Source: Gallionellaceae bacterium
Lineage (GTDB): Bacteria; Pseudomonadota; Gammaproteobacteria; Burkholderiales; Gallionellaceae
NCBI GenBank assembly: GCA_004297065.1
Contig: SCUU01000047.1
Location: forward strand, 1 to 48,147
Length of the DNA: 48,147 nucleotides
Reading direction: 5' to 3'
Shown here: positions 42,354 to 48,147 of the stretch, piece by piece
Layout of the letters: every line of letters begins with the position of its first letter
Numbering within the stretch: position 1 is the stretch's first letter
Program-made: the position numbers and the translations under genes
Notes under the pieces: generated by a model
Told to the model about the DNA's origin: nothing
Databases searched by the model: none
What the model saw: the letters and a program-made list of their open reading frames with translations, nothing else

Positions 42354-42851
42354 CTATCCCGCTTTGCGTTTGGTGCTTACACGTTGCGTCAAACCAGCGG
42401 ACTTGGCGATATTCAGCAGCCCAAGCAGCGCTTCGTTTACTGCCGCTCCGTTCGGAAAGGCTTTCGCCACTGCAGGTTCAAGTACGACCACATTGGATGC
42501 AGCCTTGCATTTTTTTGCATATTTCCCGCGCACCATTTTTCCGAAATCTTCACGGCGATATTCGGGACGCATTTCATCTTTTGCCACTTCAGTCAATTTC
42601 CTTTCTGCACGGGTTGCCAGTCTGGCACTGATGATGCGAATTTTCCCGCTGCGTTCGGTGTGGGAAACGGCGAGTAAGCGCCCGGCAAATGATACGCCAA
42701 AAGTGATTAGCCTATGCTCGCCGCGAGAATGATCGGGGTCGTTGCCGGTCAGCGAAAGATCATCGGAAAAAACGGTCGTCGCCTCTTCAAAGGCCACGCC
42801 ATGTTTGCTTAAATTTAGCGTAGCCTTTTCTTCGCCCCATTCAAACTTCAT
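42354..42851 (-). CDS. BrnT-like toxin fused in frame to its antitoxin-like partner
   Basis: Residues 1-88 are a BrnT-type ribonuclease toxin (FEWGEEKATLNLSKHGVAFEEATTVFSDD, HSRGEHRLITFGVSFAGRLLAVSHTERSGKIRIISARLATRAERK). Residues 90-165 look like the small antitoxin usually encoded as the next gene (DEMRPEY, VRGKY, NVVVLEPAVAKAFPNGAAVNEALLGLL). Here no stop separates them, giving one 165-residue chain. An internal GTG (codon 89) and ATG (codon 94) could still start a separate antitoxin. GGGAGAC lies upstream of the ATG at 42851. A C-terminal lysine/arginine tail (RVSTKRKAG) is extra. Whether the fusion is active, self-inhibited or a relic is not visible. Confidence 0.8.
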   Translation of the reverse strand: MKFEWGEEKATLNLSKHGVAFEEATTVFSDDLSLTGNDPDHSRGEHRLITFGVSFAGRLLAVSHTERSGKIRIISARLATRAERKLTEVAKDEMRPEYRREDFGKMVRGKYAKKCKAASNVVVLEPAVAKAFPNGAAVNEALLGLLNIAKSAGLTQRVSTKRKAG

Positions 42852-42892
42852 TCCAGTCTCCCGTAAAGTGAGAAGGAATTGGCGTCAAATGT

Positions 42893-43282
42893 TTAATGCG
42901 ATTCGCTATCGACCACGGCCTGGTACGCGGCAGCATCCAGCAGGGCGGCGATATCGGCGGCATTGTCGGGCTTCATCTTGAATATCCATGCGCCGTAAGG
43001 GTCGCTGTTGATGTTCTCGGGAGCGCTATCCAGATCGCTGTTGGCGGCGATCACTTCACCGGACACGGGTGCGTACACGTCGGCAGCCGCCTTCACCGAT
43101 TCCACCACGGCGCATTCTTCCTTGGCCTTCAGTTTGCGGCCGGCGGCGGGTGCCTCGACGAACACCATGTCGCCCAGCAGTTCCTGCGCGTGTTGCGTGA
43201 TGCCGATGGTGATGCTGCCGTCGGCTTCGGTCTTTACCCATTCGTGGGAGGCGGTGTATTTCAGGTTGCTTGGGTTGCTCAT
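42893..43282 (-). CDS. gcvH: Glycine cleavage system H protein
   Basis: Lipoylated carrier that shuttles the aminomethyl group between GcvP, GcvT and the L-protein. The 129-residue protein has [23 protein letters not shown] at the N-terminus and the lipoylation site Lys-64 in [25 protein letters not shown]. The ATG at 43282 is preceded by a strong GGAGGACACC; a TTG four codons upstream overlaps this ribosome-binding site and is rejected. Downstream on the same strand, 41 bp away, is the BrnT fusion instead of gcvP. Upstream is a copy of the iteron repeat, then gcvT. Confidence 0.96.
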   Translation of the reverse strand: MSNPSNLKYTASHEWVKTEADGSITIGITQHAQELLGDMVFVEAPAAGRKLKAKEECAVVESVKAAADVYAPVSGEVIAANSDLDSAPENINSDPYGAWIFKMKPDNAADIAALLDAAAYQAVVDSESH

Positions 43283-43307
43283 GGTGTCCTCCAAATAAAT
43301 TGATGCC

Positions 43308-43413
43308 TAAATTAAAAATCAGTCTTGTCCACGAAACACACGAAAATCACGAACCGTAATGCAAATTGCTTTCGTGTTTTTTCGTGCCTTTCGTGGACAG
43401 TTGCTTTTGACCT
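43308..43413. repeat. Intergenic inverted element, copy 3 (short, CACGAAANN iterons)
   Basis: A shorter copy of the element at 2797 and 34349, with the middle deleted. Core 43327-43398: GTCCACGAAA on the left with three 9-bp CACGAAANN-like units, TTTCGTGGAC on the right, only about 16 bp between the arms. The right end overlaps the gcvT stop codon. It fills the gap between gcvT and gcvH and could form a strong hairpin in the operon mRNA. Confidence 0.8.
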
Positions 43414-44581
43414 AAATGACTGCCTTGCCGTTGCGGGCGAACGGATATTTCACAACCTGTGCTGCCAACATTTTATCGCGGATAGCGACTTGCACGCTGT
43501 CGCCCACCGCAACGCCGTTCGGCACGCGCGCCAGCGCGATGGATTTTTCCAGCGTGGGCGAGAAGCTGCCGCTGGTGATCTCGCCTTCGCCGTGGGCGGT
43601 GTGTACTTTCTGGTGGCCGCGCAACACGCCGCGGTCTAGCAGCACCAGGCCGACCAGTTTGCTGCTCGGCGGGTTCGCCAGCAAGGCGGCCTTGCCGATG
43701 AAGTCGCGCTCGCTCTTCAGATCAACCGTCCAGCCCAGACCGGACTCCAGCGGGCCGACCGTCTCGTCCATATCCTGACCGTACAGGTTCATGCCGGCTT
43801 CGAGACGCAAGGTGTCGCGCGCACCGAGGCCTATGGGTTTGACGCCCGTCTTGTTCAAGTCATACCAGAACGCTTCCACTTTCTCTTTCGGCAGCATCAC
43901 CTCGAAACCATCCTCGCCGGTGTAGCCGGTGCGCGCCACGAAGTATTCGCCGCAGTCGGCGGCCTGGAAGTTCACGAGGTTTTCGGTCGCCGCCTTGGTC
44001 TGCGGCAATACCTGCCACACCTTGGCGCGCGCGTTCGGGCCTTGGATGGCGACCATCGCCAGGTCGTCGCGCGAGGTGATGGTGAGCAACCCCTCCCGGC
44101 CTCCCCTTGTCAGGGGAGGAGTATCCGCATTGCTCCCTCCCTGATAAGGGAGGGTTGGGGTGGGTTGGTTTTTTCCGGAGAAAGTTGCGGCCTGTTGTTT
44201 CATCCACGCGATGTCTTTGTCCGCCGTGCCCGCGTTGACCACGATGCGGAACCACTGCTCGGTCATAAAGTAGATGATGAGGTCGTCGATCACATGTCCA
44301 TCGGGGCGCAGCATGGCGGAATACAGCGCCTTGCCGGGGGCGGTGATCTTGTCGGCGTTGTTCGCCAGCAGGTAGCGCAAGAAGGTGCGCACGCCGTCGC
44401 CCTTGGCATCCACCACGCGCATGTGGCACACGTCGAACATGCCGGCATCGTTGCGCACCTGATGGTGTTCGTCGATCTGCGAACCGTAGTTGACCGGCAT
44501 GTCCCAGCCGCCGAAATCCACCATTTTGGCGCCCATGGCGCGGTGGGCTGCATTCAAAGGAGTTTGTTTGAGAGTCGTCAT
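43412..44581 (-). CDS. gcvT: Glycine cleavage system T protein (aminomethyltransferase)
   Basis: Transfers the C1 unit from aminomethyl-lipoyl GcvH to tetrahydrofolate, releasing ammonia. The 389-residue protein has [30 protein letters not shown] at the N-terminus, [11 protein letters not shown], and [15 protein letters not shown] then [23 protein letters not shown] in the C-terminal half. It is about 26 residues longer than usual because of a palindromic repeat read in frame after residue ~138 (see repeat at 44090). The ATG at 44581 has GGAAATGG upstream. A glycine riboswitch and terminator precede it. Function is probably retained since the core motifs are intact. Confidence 0.94.
   Translation of the reverse strand: MTTLKQTPLNAAHRAMGAKMVDFGGWDMPVNYGSQIDEHHQVRNDAGMFDVCHMRVVDAKGDGVRTFLRYLLANNADKITAPGKALYSAMLRPDGHVIDDLIIYFMTEQWFRIVVNAGTADKDIAWMKQQAATFSGKNQPTPTLPYQGGSNADTPPLTRGGREGLLTITSRDDLAMVAIQGPNARAKVWQVLPQTKAATENLVNFQAADCGEYFVARTGYTGEDGFEVMLPKEKVEAFWYDLNKTGVKPIGLGARDTLRLEAGMNLYGQDMDETVGPLESGLGWTVDLKSERDFIGKAALLANPPSSKLVGLVLLDRGVLRGHQKVHTAHGEGEITSGSFSPTLEKSIALARVPNGVAVGDSVQVAIRDKMLAAQVVKYPFARNGKAVI
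44090..44167. repeat. Palindromic repeat inserted in frame in gcvT
   Basis: 78 bp (26 codons) with two hairpins, CTCCCCTTGTCAGGGGAG (44101-44118) and CCCTCCCTGATAAGGGAGGG (44135-44154), flanked by CCAACCC-type ends. On the gcvT strand it reads [11 protein letters not shown] ... [10 protein letters not shown], a string typical of translated REP-like palindromes and foreign to GcvT. The multiple-of-three length keeps the frame open. Absence from other GcvT proteins is from general knowledge, not a search. Confidence 0.82.
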
Positions 44582-44599
44582 AATCCATTTCCAAGTAAT

Positions 44600-44631
44600 A
44601 AAAAAGGCGCGGCACGGTGTCGTGCTGCGCC
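44600..44631 (-). terminator. Intrinsic terminator between glycine aptamer 2 and gcvT
   Basis: On the minus strand GGCGC-A-GCACG, a 4-nt loop, CGTGC-C-GCGCC (44631-44606) are followed by six T. The stem is nearly perfect and sits directly after aptamer 2 and 19 bp before the gcvT ATG. It is the expected expression platform: glycine binding would prevent its formation and turn the operon on. Note that it was read from sequence, not folded by program. Confidence 0.85.
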
Positions 44632-44895
44632 CCATCTGTCCTTGGTACCTGAGAGATTACGGATAATCCGCGTGCCCCTTCGGTGGTCTGGAATCAGTCG
44701 TTAGTTGCTAGTTTTTAGTCATTAGTTAAAGCAAACCCGCGAAGCGGACAGCACCAACTAACGACTAACGGCTAACGGCTAAATAACTGACTCTGACGCT
44801 CTCCAGATTCGCCTGTTCCGGTTGGTTCTTGAGCCTGAGCGGTTACGGGTGTTGCGCCTTCGGCGGTGCAAGGAATCTGCACACTCTCCCAGTCG
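44631..44895 (-). promoter_or_regulatory. Tandem glycine riboswitch
   Basis: Two consecutive aptamers upstream of gcvT. Aptamer 1 (about 44895-44811): GGGAGAG, CCGAAGGCGCAAC, CTCAGGC and AGAACCA, in the order known for glycine aptamers. Aptamer 2 (about 44806-44631): CTGGAGAGCG, CCGAAGGGGCA, ATCTCTCAGG, AAGGACAGA, with P1 pairing ATCTG to CAGAT. Each holds the conserved CCGAAGG core and CTCAGG strand. The second aptamer contains an extra stem (44695-44790). The terminator below is the output. This predicts that glycine turns on gcvT and the downstream genes up to the next signal. Confidence 0.93.
44695..44790 (-). repeat. Extra stem in glycine aptamer 2
   Basis: About 96 nt between the GGAGAG and CCGAAGG parts of aptamer 2, where a short stem-loop is usual. 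The arms pair GTCGTTAGTTG with CAACTAACGAC, and a CGTTAGCCGTTAGTCGTTAG direct-repeat series occupies the 5' arm. It may be an inserted palindromic repeat that folds into an existing stem and so is tolerated. Confidence 0.72.
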
Positions 44896-44912
44896 GTTTG
44901 AACGGCGGGCGG

Positions 44913-44918
44913 ATTATA
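44913..44918 (-). promoter_or_regulatory. Candidate -10 box of the gcv operon
   Basis: TATAAT on the minus strand, about 20 bp upstream of aptamer 1, so a transcript would start just before the riboswitch. No good -35 was found; that box would lie within the end of the DUF3426 gene. An alternative is read-through from accC-prmA. Confidence 0.45.
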
Positions 44919-44928
44919 CCGGAAGTTT

Positions 44929-45696
44929 TTACTGCGGGTAGAACAGGAACAGTTTATAGCCCGTCGGTTTCAAGTCGGTGGTATCGAGGCGCAGTTTGAT
45001 GCTCGTTTCGCGGTTGGCCGCCAAACCCAGTTTTTCCTCTGCGCTGGTCTTGAGGTATTCCGCAGGAATGAAGGTGCGGCGCGCCACGACCTTGTCCTGT
45101 ACGTCGGTGAGGCTCAGTTCCAGATGCGGGTAGGCCTGGGTATGCGTGGCGCGGTTGTGCAATACCGCGCTTAAGGTAATGAGGCTGGTTTGCGGCGGAT
45201 CGGCTTCCAGATCGGAAGACTCGATGCTCATCAGGTCGGCTTTCGCCGGCAAGGGGATGGTGCATTTAAGCAGGCCGCAATAGCTCGCTAATGCAGGCTT
45301 CAAGCCGGGCAACTGGGCGGCCAGTTCGACGCGGTAGAAATACATGGCCTGTGCCAGCAACACCAGCAATGCTGACAAGACACCGACTAGCCACGGCCAT
45401 TGGCTCCTGCGGGGTGTTGACGGCAAGGCCTCGGGTTCATCCGGGTTGGCGTCTACGCCGGAGGAGGCTACGGTTTCCCGGCCGGCTACCGGCGCGGCGT
45501 CGTTTGCTGGGTCTTCCGGTACCGCGATGGGCAGGCTGAGTTGCGGGCTGGGCTCGTCGTCATGCAGGTGCTCGGCGGCATTAAAAACCGCGTTGCAACG
45601 CCCGCAACGCACTATACCGTCGTGTGCCGCGAGTTGTTCGGCGCTCACCTTGAAGCGGGTTGAACATTCCGGGCACCGCGTAACTGCCGCATTCAT
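44929..45696 (-). CDS. Zinc-ribbon DUF3426 membrane protein
   Basis: Unknown function. The 255-residue protein has an N-terminal MJ0042-type zinc ribbon (RCPECSTRFKVSAEQLAAHDGIVRCGRCNAVFNAAEHL, Cys pairs about 8/11 and 29/32), an acidic linker, a single membrane helix (SQWPWLVGVLSALLVLLAQAMYFYRVEL near 115-140) and a C-terminal DUF3426 periplasmic beta domain (LITLSAVLHNRATHTQAYPHLELSLTD). This arrangement is standard for the betaproteobacterial family found next to prmA. It overlaps prmA by 4 bases (ATGA); the ATG at 45696 is chosen since homology starts there. Confidence 0.88.
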   Translation of the reverse strand: MNAAVTRCPECSTRFKVSAEQLAAHDGIVRCGRCNAVFNAAEHLHDDEPSPQLSLPIAVPEDPANDAAPVAGRETVASSGVDANPDEPEALPSTPRRSQWPWLVGVLSALLVLLAQAMYFYRVELAAQLPGLKPALASYCGLLKCTIPLPAKADLMSIESSDLEADPPQTSLITLSAVLHNRATHTQAYPHLELSLTDVQDKVVARRTFIPAEYLKTSAEEKLGLAANRETSIKLRLDTTDLKPTGYKLFLFYPQ

Positions 45697-46583
45697 TTTT
45701 TCGTACCGGAAAGGCAAGCCCAGCCATCTTCAATAACGGCGGGCTCCATTTCGAACCATTGCGCATAGATGCGCATTACATCTTCCGCCTGCTCGGCGAG
45801 AATGCCGGAGAGCACGATGCGCCCGTCGGACTTTGCCGCAGCGGCCAGCAGCGGGGCCAGCGCGCGCAAAGGATTGGTGAGGATGTTGGCGACAACCACA
45901 TCGTATTGGGCGAGCGATACTGCTTCCGGCAGATAGAACTCGGCATGCACCTGGTTTGCCGCCGCGTTGTCGCGGCTGGCCAGTACGGCCTGCGCATCCA
46001 CGTCCACGCCGGTGGCGTAGATCGCCCCGAGCTTCATCGCCGCGATGGCGAGAATGCCGGAACCGCAGCCGTAATCTAGCACGCTTTCGCCGCCACGCAG
46101 ATGGCTGTCCAGCCAGCGCAGGCACAGGCGCGTGGTGGGGTGACTGCCGGTACCGAAAGCCAAGCCGGGATCGAGTGCGATGTTGATGGCTGCGGGATTG
46201 GTCGGCGTATGCCAGGTCGGCACGATCCACAGGCGTTCGGAGATGCGGATCGGATCGAACTGCGCCTGGGTCAGGCGCACCCAGTCGCTTTCTTCCAGCG
46301 TCTCGATTTTGTGCGGGGGGAGCGGTGCGATGCCGAGGTTGGCGCAGCAAGCTTGTAGGATGTCGGCGACGGGCATGTCGCTTTCAAACAGTGCGTTGAC
46401 CAGATTGTGTTGCCACACTGCGCTGGCCGGCTCTCCCGGTTCTCCGAAAATGGCCTGCTCGTCGGGTGTGTCGGCATCCGCATCCAGCATATCCACCGAC
46501 AGCGCGCCGTTCTCCAGCAATGCTTCGCTCAATGCCCCGGCGTAGCCGGCAGAGGCTGACACCGACAACGTAAGCCAGGACAT
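45693..46583 (-). CDS. prmA: Ribosomal protein L11 methyltransferase
   Basis: Trimethylates several lysines and the N-terminus of ribosomal protein L11 using SAM. The 296-residue protein has the N-terminal recognition domain (MSWLTLSVSASAGYAGALSEALLENGALSVD), WVRLTQAQFDPIRISERLWIVPTWH, GLAFGTGSHPTTRLCLRWLD, the SAM motif VLDYGCGSGILAIAAMKLGA near 165-185 and VVANILTNPLRALAPLL, a PrmA signature. Typical length. It follows accC by 3 bp and overlaps the next gene by 4, so accC-prmA-DUF3426 is one operon, an arrangement seen in many betaproteobacteria. Confidence 0.95.
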   Translation of the reverse strand: MSWLTLSVSASAGYAGALSEALLENGALSVDMLDADADTPDEQAIFGEPGEPASAVWQHNLVNALFESDMPVADILQACCANLGIAPLPPHKIETLEESDWVRLTQAQFDPIRISERLWIVPTWHTPTNPAAINIALDPGLAFGTGSHPTTRLCLRWLDSHLRGGESVLDYGCGSGILAIAAMKLGAIYATGVDVDAQAVLASRDNAAANQVHAEFYLPEAVSLAQYDVVVANILTNPLRALAPLLAAAAKSDGRIVLSGILAEQAEDVMRIYAQWFEMEPAVIEDGWACLSGTKK

Positions 46584-46586
46584 GCG

Positions 46587-47942
46587 TTACTCGCCTTTCG
46601 TTCTTTCCGCCAGCTTGTGTTCCAGATAATGGATGTTGGTACCACCCCGGACAAAAGCGGCATCCTGCATCAGTTCCTGATGCAGCGGAATGTTGGTCTG
46701 GATACCTTCCACGGCCATTTCCGACAACGCGGTGCGCATGCGGGCAATGGCCTGGTCGCGCGTGTCGCCGTAAGCGATGATTTTGCCGATCATGGAATCG
46801 TAATGCGGCGGAATGAAGTAGTTGGCATACACATGCGAGTCTACGCGGATGCCGGGTCCGCCCGGCACATGCCAGGTATTGATGCGACCTGGCGACGGCA
46901 CGAAGGTGTAAGGATGCTCGGCGTTAATACGGCATTCGAGCGCATGTCCCTTGAACTGGATGTCGCGTTGCCGGAACGGCAGTTTTTCGCCCGCAGCGAT
47001 ACGGATCTGCTGCTGCACGATGTCGATGCCGGTAATCATTTCGGACACCGGATGCTCGACCTGCACGCGGGTGTTCATCTCGATAAAGTAGAACTCGCCG
47101 TTCTCGTACAGGAACTCGAACGTGCCCGCGCCGCGATAATCGATCTTGCGGCAGGCTTCGGCACAACGTTCGCCGATCTTGTCGCGCAGCTTGGGGTTGA
47201 GCAAGGGGGCCGGCGCTTCCTCGATGATCTTCTGGTGGCGGCGCTGCATGGAGCAATCGCGTTCGCCCAGATACACCGCGTTTCCGTGCTGGTCGGCCAG
47301 TATCTGTATCTCGATATGGCGCGGGTTCTCCAAGAACTTCTCCATGTACACCATGGGATTGTTGAAAGCCGCCTGCGCTTCGGTCTTGGTCATGGTCACC
47401 GCGTTCAACAGCGCCGCTTCCGTGTGTACCACGCGCATCCCGCGCCCGCCGCCGCCGCCCGCCGCCTTGATGATGACGGGATAACCGATAAATTTGGCGA
47501 TACGGATGATCTCTTTGGGATCGTCCGGCAACGCGCCGTCCACGCCGGGTACGCAAGGCACGCCGGCCTTGTTCATCGCGTTTTTGGCGGAAACCTTGTC
47601 GCCCATCAGGCGGATGGTTTCCGCGCGCGGGCCGATGAACACGAAACCGCTCTTTTCCACACGCTCGGCGAAATCGGCATTCTCGGACAAAAAGCCGTAA
47701 CCGGGGTGGATCGCCTGCGCGTCGGTCACTTCGGCCGCGCTGATGATGGCGGGCACGTGCAGGTAACTCTGGCTTGAAGGTGCCGGACCGATACACACCG
47801 ACTCGTCCGCCAGCTTGACGTATTTGGCCTCGGCATCCGCTTCGGAGTGCACGGCGACGGTCTTGATACCCATCTCACGGCAAGCGCGCTGAATACGCAG
47901 CGCGATTTCGCCGCGGTTGGCGATCAGGATTTTTTCAAACAT
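46587..47942 (-). CDS. accC: Acetyl-CoA carboxylase, biotin carboxylase subunit
   Basis: ATP-dependent carboxylation of biotin on AccB, first half of malonyl-CoA formation. The 451-residue protein has [26 protein letters not shown] at the N-terminus, [35 protein letters not shown], the ATP-grasp glycine loop [13 protein letters not shown] near 165, [15 protein letters not shown], and the [12 protein letters not shown] pattern. The ATG at 47942 gives the canonical N-terminus; an extension of 18 codons upstream (ATG at 47996) lacks homology. No good ribosome-binding site is visible for either. It begins downstream of the accB stop at 48003. Confidence 0.95.
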   Translation of the reverse strand: MFEKILIANRGEIALRIQRACREMGIKTVAVHSEADAEAKYVKLADESVCIGPAPSSQSYLHVPAIISAAEVTDAQAIHPGYGFLSENADFAERVEKSGFVFIGPRAETIRLMGDKVSAKNAMNKAGVPCVPGVDGALPDDPKEIIRIAKFIGYPVIIKAAGGGGGRGMRVVHTEAALLNAVTMTKTEAQAAFNNPMVYMEKFLENPRHIEIQILADQHGNAVYLGERDCSMQRRHQKIIEEAPAPLLNPKLRDKIGERCAEACRKIDYRGAGTFEFLYENGEFYFIEMNTRVQVEHPVSEMITGIDIVQQQIRIAAGEKLPFRQRDIQFKGHALECRINAEHPYTFVPSPGRINTWHVPGGPGIRVDSHVYANYFIPPHYDSMIGKIIAYGDTRDQAIARMRTALSEMAVEGIQTNIPLHQELMQDAAFVRGGTNIHYLEHKLAERTKGE

Positions 47943-48002
47943 GACGGGAATTTCGGGCTTAGCGGGGGTATCTGTCTTGCGCGGGAACATGGCCATGATG
48001 GA

Positions 48003-48147
48003 TTAGCCGATGATGAACAGAGGTTGGCCAAACTCCACGGCTTGCCCGTTTTGGTTCCGGCCAGCGCTACGCGCTTTAACGTTCACTGCGTTCACGTTAG
48101 CCTCCGCCGAAACGGGCTGAGCAATCTCAAAATGATGTATACACATA
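48003..48147 (-). pseudogene. accB: 3' end of accB (biotin carboxyl carrier), apparently interrupted
   Basis: Only the last 47 codons lie in the window. The final residues NGQAVEFGQPLFIIG are the normal AccB C-terminus. Before them one expects, within about 35 residues of the end, the biotin motif EAMK and the NEIEADKSG segment; instead the frame reads FEIAQPVSAEANVNAVNVKARSAGRNQ, encoded by a palindromic repeat (48044-48117). The frame stays open. Either the repeat is inserted in frame late in accB, with the biotin site further upstream, or this is a truncated copy. The gene runs off the window, so this cannot be decided. Confidence 0.55.
48044..48117. repeat. Palindromic repeat in the 3' end of accB
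   Basis: 74 bp bounded by GCCCGTTTTGG and CCGAAACGGGC (one mismatch between arms), with inner palindromes AGCGC-TAC-GCGCT and AACGTTCACTGCGTTCACGTT. It is different in sequence from the palindromes in gcvT and between the wbp-like genes. Its right boundary may extend beyond 48117. Confidence 0.65.

Noticed and set aside
43283-43294. Upstream TTG start for gcvH
   Set aside because: It would place the start inside a strong GGAGG site positioned for the ATG at 43282, and GcvH homology starts after that ATG.
46617-47777. 386-codon open frame on the plus strand opposite accC
   Set aside because: Shadow of accC: composition is rich in His, Arg and Val without motifs, and accC on the other strand is unmistakable.

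Overview
The window looks like a chromosomal segment of a Gram-negative betaproteobacterium. The evidence is an outer-membrane TolC channel, a Kdo transferase, an Ugd/Fcl/Gmd-rich O-polysaccharide locus and the accB-accC-prmA and gcvTHP neighbourhoods. Protein character and gene order suggest Nitrosomonadales, possibly a Gallionellaceae-like iron oxidiser; that placement is an inference, since no rRNA gene is present.

Layout. (1) 1-5.4 kb: tolC on the plus strand converges on a minus-strand block of waaA, a family 9 (heptosyl-type) glycosyltransferase and manC. (2) 5.5-29.1 kb: a long plus-strand surface-polysaccharide locus. It makes GDP-L-fucose (manC, gmd, fcl), UDP-glucuronate and its C4 epimer (ugd, epimerase) and UDP-N-acetyl-L-fucosamine (fnlABC). 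It also has a Wzx-like flippase, seven plus-strand glycosyltransferases, four methyltransferases (two FkbM type, two with Trm112-like domains), an AsnB/WbpS-type amidotransferase, and a WbpV-WbpL-WbpM-like initiation set in which WbpM survives only as a short remnant. A galE remnant is also present. (3) 29.4-34.3 kb: two minus-strand genes (methyltransferase, glycosyltransferase), then a plus-strand run of glycosyltransferase, O-antigen ligase/polymerase and apaH. (4) 34.5-48.1 kb: a minus-strand metabolic block read from the right edge: accB (3' end), accC, prmA, a DUF3426 protein, a tandem glycine riboswitch with terminator, gcvT, gcvH, a BrnT-antitoxin fusion, a HARE-HTH/GIY-YIG protein, gcvP, tpx, dgkA, a YcgR/PilZ protein, a PfkB kinase, a VOC protein and a fructosamine-kinase homologue.

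How it fits together: the central locus activates and modifies sugars, assembles them on undecaprenyl phosphate (WbpL-like initiation), flips them (Wzx) and probably joins them to lipid A-core made with WaaA and the heptosyl-type enzyme. The right block is core metabolism whose glycine-cleavage operon has been opened by a toxin-antitoxin/nuclease insertion between gcvH and gcvP.

The most unusual structure is outside standard genes: a 350-bp nested inverted-repeat element whose 33-bp perfect ends cover the wbpV-like stop codon and reach 3 nt from the wbpL-like start; a roughly 95-nt extra stem in the second glycine aptamer; palindromic repeats read in frame inside gcvT and apparently inside the 3' end of accB; three dispersed copies of an intergenic element with 9-bp CACGAAANN iterons; a nine-C tract at the start of a glycosyltransferase gene; and two sugar-nucleotide genes (galE, wbpM) that look reduced to fused N- and C-terminal ends. 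No tRNA, rRNA, CRISPR array or transposase was seen.
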